Positions 1 to 8,528 of a stretch of 64,000 nucleotides of DNA are shown piece after piece. Source of the stretch: Steinernema hermaphroditum (lineage: Eukaryota > Nematoda > Chromadorea > Rhabditida > Steinernematidae); NCBI GenBank assembly GCA_030435675.1, contig CM059622.1:3224001-3288000 (forward strand), read 5' to 3'. Each line of letters opens with the position of its first letter. The stretch's first letter is position 1. The position numbers and the translations under genes are program-made. The notes beneath the pieces are model-generated. The model searched no databases and had not been told where the DNA came from. It saw only the letters and a program-made list of their open reading frames with translations.

Positions 1-884
1 TTTCGGTCTGCAATCGCCTTCCCCACAACTATAGCCCTAGCAAGACACCATTTATCCTTAGGATTGTGTATTTGAATTATAAACTGATCATTAACGGATA
101 TGTTCTCATTTCTTTCAACACCTGCCCCCGCAGGTTTTTCCATAATAAAACCGTATAGTTCCATTTTACCATCCAGTGTTACGCTGGTATTTGATTGCAT
201 TACCTTTTCCATAGAATTGGCCATGGTTTGACCAGAGATTTGGTCATGACTCTTTGAAAAATGAAAAATGGGGTCTGTCATCCCTTGGTGGTTAAAAGTG
301 AGGGCTATGGCGGCATCTCTTTTTGCATCTTTTTTAATCTCTTTTATAATATCATTCAACGCTTCCACAAATTACTCATCAGGTTTATCGTAGACGTTTT
401 TCAATTTGAAACTGTAGTGGATAGATTTTGATAGTAAATTTTTGTTCGTTTTTCCACATTTTCCTATGATTACAAAGTTATCTTTTTCAATGTTTTTGAA
501 ATTTTGAGGGAATTTTATGTTGGGAAAATAATACTTACCTTGCTGCCCTCCTTGCTGAGTGGGTAGAAGTGGCTGATGCGATGGTGGGGTTCTCTTGTGG
601 AATTCCTGAAGGTCTGTGGATTGCGAAAGAGGTGACAGAGAGCGAGCTCTTTTGGAGAATCCTTGAGTATCTTGACGCTTGAAGGCGTTAGGGGAGAGAG
701 AACGTCCTTTTTGAAAAGACATTATCGAGTGAGTACTATTAAAGGCTGATGAGAGATTAGACGAACACAGTTGGCTGTAGATAAATTGGGCCGCTAAAAT
801 GTTGAGGGCAACCGACAGTAGAGTGAAAGTAATGGGTGGTGAACTTGAAAATTGGCAGAGAGGAGAGGTAGTTGACGTCTGCAC
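1..884 (-). pseudogene. Polinton/Maverick-like DNA polymerase B N-terminal region, partial and interrupted
   Basis: A minus-strand frame opens near 884, or at a second Met near 721 (MSFQKGRSLSP). It runs to an in-frame TAA at 374-372, then stays open in the same frame to the window edge. Past the stop it reads NPKDKWCLARAIVVGKA, the type of segment that in Polinton/Maverick and related viral-like elements lies ahead of the protein-primed family-B polymerase domains. The upstream part is Ser/Arg/Gln-rich and low complexity. The polymerase catalytic motifs would be beyond the left edge, so the class rests on the N-terminal resemblance only. The stop may be a true inactivating change, a spliced intron I did not resolve, or the boundary of two frames. 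It sits next to other transposon debris, which fits a decayed mobile element. Confidence 0.4.
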
Positions 885-1197
885 AGGCGCTATGAGTGAC
901 CTTAATTAGGACGCTAATAAACCGCATGTCATTGATTTTGTTTTTCGAAAATGTGTAATATTGCCCGGGTTCATTATTGTTGACAGCTCCAGCACGCTTT
1001 ACCTCTTGCTATGACGTAATCCGATAACATGGCGCGAATCTCACCTGTGCGCTCGTTTGCGGCCCACTTGAAACGATCAAAAAAGACATGTTACAGTAAT
1101 GCTTTACTTGTATTAAGAAACCACCAGTTAACTTTGCAATTGGGAGCACCCGTTCAGAGAGAGAGGGGGGAGGGGGGGAAAGGGTACATTCTACGGA

Positions 1198-1211
1198 GGG
1201 GGGGGGGGGGG
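1198..1211 (+). repeat. Homopolymer run of 14 G in a G-rich tract
   Basis: A run of 14 G follows a GA/G-rich stretch starting near 1158. It has quadruplex-forming potential, and its length is likely to be unreliable in assemblies. Confidence 0.8.
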
Positions 1212-1214
1212 CTA

Positions 1215-1415
1215 TATAGGCATACTACTAAAGATTTCCAACAACCAACCAAATCTTCTCCACCACGATTCAAGAAAGAGAAGAAGTGCTTCTTCTGCAA
1301 AGGAGAGCATTGGTCGACCCAGTGCGAAGGCGTTGTTGTGCGAGCGTGGGACCAAAAAATAAGTATGATGTCTCTTTTGTTAAGGATGCTCACTATTATG
1401 TCCCTCACAAGAGAA
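1215..1415 (+). pseudogene. BEL/Pao-like Gag zinc-knuckle fragment
   Basis: On the plus strand at 1286-1326 the frame reads KKCFFCKGEHWSTQCE, a C-X2-C-X3-H-X4-C zinc knuckle preceded by basic residues. Knuckles of this spacing, with HW before the last Cys, are typical of Gag/Pol polyproteins of BEL/Pao LTR retrotransposons in invertebrates. No protease, reverse transcriptase, integrase or LTR is visible beside it. The left side runs into a poly-G tract, and the right side is cut by the mariner insertion at 1420. I read it as a short dead fragment that served as the mariner target. An unrelated CCHC protein is possible. Confidence 0.35.
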
Positions 1416-1484
1416 TGTATTGGGTTGGTGCATTGAAAATGTCAGATCTTTTCAATCATCGTTTATTTACATATGCACATGTTA

Positions 1485-3611
1485 TCATTCAAGGTATGCA
1501 CCATCTGAATGTACAACCTGTGCCCACTTCATGGGCAGGAGCTCGATGCCACGCTTGTAGAAAATGCGAGGTTTTGAGTCGAAAAATGATTGAAGCCAGA
1601 TTTTGACCTCTTCGTCAGAATCGAAGTGTTTTTGAGCGAGGTCATTGGACATCGCCCGGAACAAGTGGTAATCGGATGGGGCGAGGTCAGGGCTATAAGC
1701 TGGGTGCGGTAGAACTTCCCAGCCTAAATCGTGCAATTTACTACGGGTTAATCTTGCAACGTGCGGTCTGGCGTTGTCGTGGAGCAAGATGACTTTTTTC
1801 ATGTTCGGTCTTTTGTTTCGCAGTGCACTTGCGACCTTGTCCAGCTGTTCGGCGTAAACAGAAGCTGTGAGTGTGACGCCTCTATCCAGCACTTCCCAGT
1901 AGACGATGCCGGACATATCCCACCATACGCAAAGCATTAACTTTTTTTGATGGAGTTCCAGCTTCGGTTCAGGTTCGGGCTTCTCTCCGGGTCCTACCCA
2001 CTGCCGCTTTCTCCGGAAGTTCACCGTCAGGACCCACTTTTCATCGCCAGTCACCAGGTGGGGCAAGAACGTTTTTCTTCGGTAACGGGACAGAAGAGAC
2101 GAGGCGATGGCCGATCGCTGATCTTTCTGGCTGTCGGTGAGGTCGTGGGGAACCCATGCCCCCAATTTCGGTTTAAATCCCAATGGGGTCAGATGGCGGG
2201 ATACTGTAGTATGATCGACATTCAACTGCTGTGCCAATTCGCGTGTTGATTGGCGGTTGTCCTCTCGTATGAGCTTTAAGAGATCGGCATCATTTAACTG
2301 TGGTTCCGCCCCGCGACCTGATTCATCTTTCAGTGATTTATCGTCATTTCGAAATTTCTGGGAAGCCTTACATTATTACAATGTCGACTCCAATGTGATA
2401 GATATGATCAAATTACTGTATGCGAACGGAAGATCAGCGGTATTTATTGACAGTCAAGCAGCCGAATTCGAAACAAAGAAAGGTGTTCGTCAAGGCGATT
2501 TGTTGTCACCTCTGTTATTCATTCTTACCCTACAATACGCTATGGACAAGCAGAACTGGAATGAACGAGGATTGAAAGTTAACGGCCAAAGGCTGAACTA
2601 CCTAGCCTACGCAGATGACGTCGTACTGTTATCCCATAATTTCGATGAAGCCCAGGACTTACTTCGAGAATTCTCCATTGCAACAACGCAGATAGGATTG
2701 AATATAAATATATCAAAGAGCAAATGGATGAACCAGGACCGGATTCCCCATGATGGAAAGGAAATGTTAGTAGGAAACAACGTTATAGAGAAGGTTGAAA
2801 CGTTTACTTATCTCGGTCAACTGATGCGGTGGCCGCGAAACCACAACTCGGAAATTTCGCGACGAATAGCGGGATCTTGGGCAGCGTATACCCGTTACAG
2901 ACAATTTCTTACCTCTCGACGCGTGCCTATCCCTCTGAAGAAGCGATTGATTGATCAGTGTATCCAACCTGCGATGTTATATGGTTGTGAAACCTGGGCT
3001 CTCACGAAATCAACTTGGAAAAGGATCGAATGTGCCCAGAAGCGCATGGAAAGAAGAATATTGGGAATTCGGTTAATTGACAAAGTACAAAACGAGGAAA
3101 TACGACGAAGAACGAAGCTGTCCGATTGGAAAGAGGCTGCAAGAAGAAGGAAATGGAACTACGCGAAGAAACTATCAGCGGAACAGATGAAATGGTCTCA
3201 GAAAACCACTTTATGGAATATATCGACCGACTACGACGATCCGAAGCGCCTATGTGGAAGACCTCGTATAAGATGGGCGGACGATCTAAAGATACTACCA
3301 GGCCGCTGGAATGAAGCTTCGAATGCTGAATGGCTGTCATATTGTGAGCGCTACGTTCGATGTGAACAGAGATAGCAAATAAATGAAATGAAAATTCGAA
3401 ATTTGATGAACCATCGATAGCACGTCCTTTCGGTAGTTGAGTCCTTCCCATAAACATGGTTGATGTCAGCCGCCGCCTGATGGGCATTAGTGCCTTTCAG
3501 GTACTCATACAACATGACGTGCCTCAGGTGTTGAGGTGGGAGTTCATCCGCGGTCAAAACAAAATAATTCAGCAAAAATAATATAAGCACCGGAGGGACA
3601 AAACAACACAT
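1485..3611 (-). pseudogene. Mariner transposase, interrupted by an RTE insertion
   Basis: The N-terminal part lies at about 3590-3405 (PQHLRHVMLYEYLKGTNAH, then CYRWFIKFR), the helix-turn-helix region. The frame resumes at about 2357 with LKDESGRGAEPQLNDADLL, continues with the second helix-turn-helix (ELAQQLNVDHTTVSRHL) and the catalytic core, and stops at 1485. The acidic triad is visible as GDEKW, LHDNARPH and SPDLAPSDYH, with 34 residues between the last two Asp, the D,D34D signature of mariner. The only clear break is the 1.04-kb insertion between the two halves. No internal stop was seen in the downstream half. The start codon is uncertain: the family normally begins just before the PQHLRH-type segment, and no Met is visible there. 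The copy cannot make transposase in one piece, but its intact ends could still be mobilised in trans. Confidence 0.9.
2358..3394 (+). mobile_element. 5'-truncated RTE-like non-LTR retrotransposon inserted in mariner
   Basis: The segment is bounded by a 10-bp direct repeat, TTCGAAATTT, at 2348-2357 and 3395-3404, the target-site duplication in the mariner transposase gene. It carries the 3' half of a reverse transcriptase frame: KKGVRQGDLLSPLLF, then LAYADDVVLL (the FADD-type box with two catalytic Asp), then a C-terminal tail with GRPRIRWADDLK typical of RTE-type elements. The stop TAG lies at 3373-3375. The 3' end is a short AATGAAATGAAAA-like tail rather than a long poly(A), as in RTE elements. 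The endonuclease and N-terminal RT motifs are missing, so it is a dead-on-arrival 5' truncation. The longer apparent frame starting at 2257 borrows antisense mariner sequence and is not a real start. Confidence 0.88.
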
Positions 3612-3845
3612 GGCTGGGAATGCGGAGACGACTAACGGTCACAACGCGCCCATCGATTGGGCGTTCCGAGTAAACATTGCGAAATTAAAGGATGTTTACA
3701 ACATCTGACATTTTCAATGCACCAACCCAATATATACACGATCACAACTACCCGTACAACTTTATTAGGCAACAAATTACCGCCGAACATCCTACGAAAT
3801 AGGGCAGATTTATCATGTTTGTCGTATCTGCGTTTCAGACGTTCT

Positions 3846-4724
3846 TCACTCGAATGGCCACGCTCCGCAAACTGTGTAGCGCTTCCTTCGCAATGGTGGC
3901 CCGAGTCGCAGTCCGGCATAACGAGACATGTGACCTTCTACGATGAGGGCGTAGTAGCCGTCTTCATCAGCTTCTCCGAACAGCGGCTCGATTTCCTGTT
4001 TACTGTAGGCGCCGGATGAAATCAGACGAAATCTAAACTGCTCGTTGGCTTTCCATTTCTCCACACAGGCCTCTACAGCGATAAAGTTTAATTTCCTGTC
4101 GAAGTTGCGTATCTGGCACTCTTCGAGATTTTCCATAGCGATCAGTTTCACAAGCAGTTCGTAATCCTCTGGTCTATCCACTTCTTCCAAAGTCAATCGC
4201 GTAATACTTGTTGCTTGTTGCAAAAAAAAATTGTGAGAGTACTGGTTGAGCACTCCTATGAACGGAGCACTGAACCGGACACCAGCTAGAAGGTCAAGGA
4301 CGATCTCGTATTCTTTCAACTTCTTCTGCTCGTCAACTACAATATGCTGGGACGGTGCGGAATTAAGGCGAAAGCATTCAACGATCTTCGGCAGTTCATC
4401 CGTGGAAACGAGAAAATCGTCGTCAGTTCGTCGCAAGGGTTTATACAACTCACATCTACTTAGGCGCGTGAATCGGCGGTCGAAAGTGCGTGCCTCCTCC
4501 CATGTGTTCGACCATAGTGCCTTACGAAAATAGGAACGGAATAATACATTCCATCCGTCTGAGCTCTTCGTTATGTACAAGTCCATCGTCCACCTGTTTG
4601 TTTTGTGCAACTGCAGAGTGCGCTCCCACACCACATTTGCGAACCTATTGGCACACATATCGAGTGTCATTTTCCCCAACAGTTCGGCGAGGTGGTCAAC
4701 AAACGCCACTGGCACGCTCTCCAT
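3846..4724 (-). CDS. F-box-like nematode protein of unknown function, possibly frameshifted at its end
   Basis: The frame is open for 292 codons. The N-terminus MESVPVAFVDHLAELL, followed by Trp-containing helices, resembles the F-box-like start of large nematode families in which an N-terminal F-box-type motif precedes a divergent C-terminal substrate-binding region; this is a family impression, not an alignment. No signal peptide or membrane segment is visible. The last residues (after about 3900) look out of register. In a neighbouring frame at 3870-3780 the sequence SSEERLKRRYDKHDKSALF matches the kind of charged tail such proteins end with, so a frameshift or an unrecognised small intron is likely near the end. 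The downstream side abuts the mariner insertion. If functional it would act as a ubiquitin-ligase adaptor; that is inference. Confidence 0.5.
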   Translation of the reverse strand: MESVPVAFVDHLAELLGKMTLDMCANRFANVVWERTLQLHKTNRWTMDLYITKSSDGWNVLFRSYFRKALWSNTWEEARTFDRRFTRLSRCELYKPLRRTDDDFLVSTDELPKIVECFRLNSAPSQHIVVDEQKKLKEYEIVLDLLAGVRFSAPFIGVLNQYSHNFFLQQATSITRLTLEEVDRPEDYELLVKLIAMENLEECQIRNFDRKLNFIAVEACVEKWKANEQFRFRLISSGAYSKQEIEPLFGEADEDGYYALIVEGHMSRYAGLRLGPPLRRKRYTVCGAWPFE

Positions 4725-4839
4725 CCCCGCAAATCTAGTGCTGTTTGGAGATTCCGACGTTCACTGTCTAAATACAGGCTATTTTTACCAAATGCGATGC
4801 TTTTCTGATCTGAAAAAAAGGGACGCAAAGGCTCGCATT

Positions 4840-5430
4840 TGTTTTTGAGATACGTGCTTATGATCGCTCAGCCCTTTCCAGTCCCATTCGGCCCAACCTC
4901 CTGCCACAGAAACCTCCACAAATGCGATGCTTTTGTGATCCCCAAAAATTCACACAAAGGCTCGCGGCTTCCCTAAGTGTTATCGAGCGTTCGAACTGCC
5001 GCTGCTGAGAAGGCTGGGAGCGGGCCAAGGCTAAATGAACTGGAAGGCAGGAACACAAGCCGATATACAGTGACGGACAAATAAATAAGTACACCCCCAG
5101 TAAAGACTATAAGTGTCAATTTACCCAAAATTTCTCGAAGTTCTTGTAAAACAGTAATTTCCCTTAGATGTAGAATTTAACGAGCAACAAGGTGTTTTAG
5201 TTTGTTTTCCACTTGGGACCAAGTGTTACCTTTAAAGCAAAGACGCAATCGGAGCCGGAGCCGACTCCGGCTCGTGGTGCGGGCTTAGTTGGCTCGCCCA
5301 CCCGGCTCGGCTCGGGTACATAAAAGGTGTGTTTTAGCTGTAGTCGTCTGGTACGCATTGCAGATAGGTTGGTTTCTCGGAGCGGTCGAGTCGTATAGAT
5401 GGTCGACGTCGCATTCCGCGGTTTTGCGGT
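4840..5430. other. No gene recognised
   Basis: The stretch contains GC-rich Leu/Arg-type frames in several phases without splice logic or family resemblance. I see no RNA gene in it. Confidence 0.5.
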
Positions 5431-5436
5431 ACCTAT

Positions 5437-5709
5437 CATTTGGGCGCACATTCATTTCGGCGCATGTTCATTTGGGCGCAACCATTTAGGCGCACGTTTA
5501 TTTGGGCTTCGGGCTCGCTTAAAATCAATAGGCATAGTCCTAAGCCGGAGCCTAAGCCAAGCCGGGGTTTGCCTAGGCCAAACCTGGATGTTAGGCTGCA
5601 CCTAAGATGAATACGTGGCTCGCTTCGCTCGCCCGCAACCTTAAATACATATGCGCCCAAATGAACGTGCGCCCAAATCAACGTGCGCCCAAATGAACGT
5701 GCGCCCAAG
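5437..5709. repeat. Pair of inverted 16-bp minisatellite arrays
   Basis: The right array (5653-5709) holds about 3.5 copies of the 16-bp unit GCGCCCAAATGAACGT. The left array (5437-5508) holds about 4-5 degenerate copies of its reverse complement (for example ATTCATTTCGGCGC and GTTCATTTGGGCGC). About 145 bp lie between them, so the strand can fold into a long imperfect stem. The frames read as repeated SFGRT / IWAHVH peptides are by-products. Confidence 0.8.
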
Positions 5710-6113
5710 TGTAGTGCTCCGGCGGTTTTGGCCCTGCGTCTCGCTGAGAGCAGGAAGGACTTCGCTGCCTGAGAGCGCGCTAGTGAGTGGTCGCTCGGGA
5801 CCACTACGCATCGCCATAAGGGGCGATATTGGGATCACACGCAGTGATCAGGGAGAGAAGGAGGAGAAGAGAAGAGGGAGAGGAGAGAAAAGCGCGTCAC
5901 GTGCGCTTCAACGACGCTTCAAGGGCAGATTCCCCGCGAGGCGCTCTCGGTTGCTGCGGATCGGACCGAGAGTTAGAGGCGAGCACCGCCGTACGCACTG
6001 CTTTTAAGTAAGCTGACCAATGAAAAATTGCAACATTGTTAGCTGGAATTCCCCTCTCAATTCGGCTTGCCGACCTTAAATGATGCATTTCTCTGGCATG
6101 CAGGCGAGTGTTA

Positions 6114-6282
6114 CGACAGTTAAGTTAACCTACGTGGCATGTCCGAAAATGCTTCTGCTTTTGAAGGTTTGATAGCCCGATCCGACAGCATCAGGACTGT
6201 GCAGTTTTATTCGGTTTCGCTTGAATAGTCACACGTAGACAAGCTAAGCAACACCAAAAAAGGGGTTTTTGTGTGCGTGTGG
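6114..6282 (+). mobile_element. Decayed half-copy of the TWA-duplication palindromic MITE
   Basis: This is a diverged match to the right half of the element at 57719-58147. It shares GACAGTTAAGTTAACCTAC, TTTGATAGCCCGATCCGA, CTGTGCAGTTTTAT and GTAGACAAGCTAAGC in the same order. The terminal TATAAATGGCCCT end and a left half are not recognisable, so it is an old relic. Confidence 0.8.
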
Positions 6283-7630
6283 GCAGGGAGTTGGTGGGCT
6301 ATTAACGTTGCATATGTCGGCTTAGACTCCGACTTAGGCTTATTCCTATGGATTAGGCACAGTTCTATCATTCCTATCGAGCCACGCAGCTCCACATATT
6401 TTTAGCACTATCAGAGATTCCACCTTGGACAAACTTATGCGTCTTTTCGGTTAGGAGAAGAAATCCCAGGAGAGGATCCGGATTCTACATGGGACGGTTG
6501 AAGGATTTATGCCCTCTTATCAGGTGGATTCAGCTCTGGCAGAAGTACAGCTTTCGAGCAATATGTGGTATGCTGCTCTTCGGGTTTGCCTGCAGTTGGC
6601 AACTTCTCCTGACCACCGTCCACTTCGAAAGACACGAAATCGCTGGAACCCAGCAGTTCTACTACACGTTCTACACAGATGATGCAAGAGAGACTAGGGC
6701 ATACCAGATCTGCATATTTCTAGGCCGAAATAATAATAGCGAAGGATCCACTGTATTATACGACCATTCTCGTATCGATAATGGGCGTCATAGCCTCGCT
6801 ATTTCAAATCTTTCTCTCTCTTCGAAGTACTCTCTCAATCACTGATGCTTTAGGTGACAGTGTCGGTATTATTTTGTATAGGGCATGACGACACAGCCAC
6901 AGCCTTGTTGGATGATCAAAGGAAAACAGGTGAAAGTTAAATCGATGGCGTCAACTCAACAGGAACTCGAAAACACTACGAGGAGCTAAAAATTGAAAGA
7001 GGAAGTGGTGATGCAGATGGGCAAAGTTTACCGTGAACCGAAGATCACGAGCCACCAGCAGCGCATTGCCCTTCATGGTCACGATCGAACGCCCAAATAA
7101 CTGGCAGCCTAACTCAACTCAAATAGGGCAAAGCGATTTGAAGTTTTCAAGACCTTCTCCGGATCTTTCTTCTGTTTGTACAACCGTCACACAACAAGAT
7201 TTGTATTGTTGTAATCTTGTTATTTTTCGTACCATACTGAATAGAGCGAATGTATGAAGGCATAACAATTAAAATGCATAACCTGCATAACGAAAAATGC
7301 ATAACGCATCACGACATTCTTGTCGCAAGGATCTGGGAAACATGAGACGAGAAAAGGTACTGGCATGTAGGGTCTGCATTCGAACAGTCTAAAGACAGCG
7401 TACAAGAAGGAAACATAAAGTTCATAAAATCCGACAATTAGTGTCTGAGTGTCTGGGTGTCTGGTTTGGTCAGATGGCAAACCCTGTGGCATGTATGAGT
7501 TTTCCGGCTTCCAGAGGGAATTGGGACACCCGGAAGCCGTTGTCCCACCACCGCTGACAACAAGATGCCCGACGCCAGGAATCCGGCAGCACGAGATGTC
7601 ATCCCGAAGGTCGCCGACGACCTGAGGACA
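6283..7630. other. No gene recognised
   Basis: Open frames of up to 118 codons exist (for example around 6489-6845), but they show no domain, signal peptide or splice pattern that I can support. Confidence 0.5.
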
Positions 7631-7634
7631 CCAT

Positions 7635-7770
7635 CCTCCGACAGCTACAATACACCGCTATCACAACAGCAAAGAAGACAATGATGACACCGGCGATGAT
7701 GATTGTTTGATTGGATCTCCAATGGAATCCGACAGTCTTTTGTATGGAATTCAATACCTTGAGAAAAATG
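7635..7770. repeat. Two-part mosaic duplicated from the membrane-protein gene downstream
   Basis: Positions 7635-7702 match 12681-12748 in the same orientation with about one mismatch; this is the part encoding the transmembrane helix of the neighbouring gene. Directly adjoining, 7702-7770 match 13465-13533 in inverted orientation with about one mismatch; that is intronic in the same gene. The two source pieces lie about 720 bp apart and have been fused. The piece sits just downstream of the truncated lectin copy (7800-8209), so one rearrangement probably carried both. Confidence 0.88.
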
Positions 7771-7799
7771 ACGGCTATTAAATGACGGCTATCTTCTTA

Positions 7800-8209
7800 T
7801 TAAATGAAGGCTCTCTTCTTACATGGATAGGGGCCGAGCATTGCAGGACACTCCAAGACTTCCCTTTTGTCGACGAGGTAGTAGTAGGGGAAGGCCGTGG
7901 GGGACGAGTCCTGTCTCCTCTCGAAGAAGTCGATCCTCTCGATCAGACGACACGAGTAGTTGAAGGGACCGAGGCGGGCGATCTCGTAGCCGAGACTGTC
8001 GCCCTCCACAATGATGTTCCCGCATCGTTCGGGCTTTTCATAGATGATGACTTCTCCAAACTCCCCGTGGACGATCGGCGACACTTTGATGTACACATAG
8101 ATGGCCTCAGAGAAGACGAAGACCTGAAAGGTGAATGAAGAACTGTCAAATAGGAGATCTTCACCAAAAGTGCAAGGAGGAGGAGGTGCAGTCCTCCACT
8201 CAGACCCAT
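7800..8209 (-). pseudogene. Truncated paralogue of the PAN-like/CCP/lectin gene (first two exons only)
   Basis: Exon 1 (8209-8165) encodes a 15-residue signal-peptide start, MGLSGGLHLLLLALL, ending in phase 0 before GTGAAG. A 41-nt intron ends TTTCAG, and exon 2 begins at 8123 (VFVFSEAIYVYIK). Exon 2 is nearly identical to exon 2 of the gene at 8529-12363 (only scattered changes) up to the position where that gene has its second donor (GTAAGAAGAG). The similarity ends a few bases into that intron, at about 7806, and the frame reads through to a stop at 7800. The copy therefore lacks every CCP repeat and the lectin-like end. If transcribed it would make a secreted single-domain protein of about 120 residues, so a functional short form cannot be excluded. 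It lies about 320 bp downstream of the full gene on the same strand. Confidence 0.8.
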
Positions 8210-8528
8210 CTCTGAAGATGCAAATGCCGATTTGAGAAGAGGATAAAAGCATTTGGTTGCCCCAAACAACGTTTATTGCGCAAAAACAAGAAGATGCTGC
8301 AAGGAGTAGGGCGATAATGCACGTACATGGATGAGAATGATAGTCATGCTTGCAGCTGAGCGAACTGCTTGGGCAGAACTCGACGCGATAGGAAAGAAAT
8401 ATGCATTCCATTCCTTCTAGTAGCAGTACGATTTTATTATGTCGAATATTAATTTTTCGGGAGACACTACAATCCGAAGGTGATAAGATATTACTAGAGC
8501 GAACAACGAGCTTTCTTCTCTTTGGGTC

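Larger units (their letters stand above)
1420..3730 (-). mobile_element. Complete mariner (Tc1/mariner) element, split by a retrotransposon
   Basis: The ends are perfect 28-bp inverted repeats: 1420-1447, starting TTGGGTTGGTGCATTG, and its exact reverse complement at 3703-3730. Both are flanked by TA (1418-1419 and 3731-3732), the target duplication expected for mariner. Subtracting the nested insertion and its duplicated site (1,047 bp) leaves about 1,264 bp, the normal length of a mariner. The identical repeats suggest recent movement. The element interrupts a BEL/Pao-like fragment. Its transposase is described separately. Confidence 0.95.

Noticed and set aside
2257..2357. Apparent N-terminus of the reverse-transcriptase frame
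   Set aside because: It lies outside the target-site duplication and is antisense mariner sequence.
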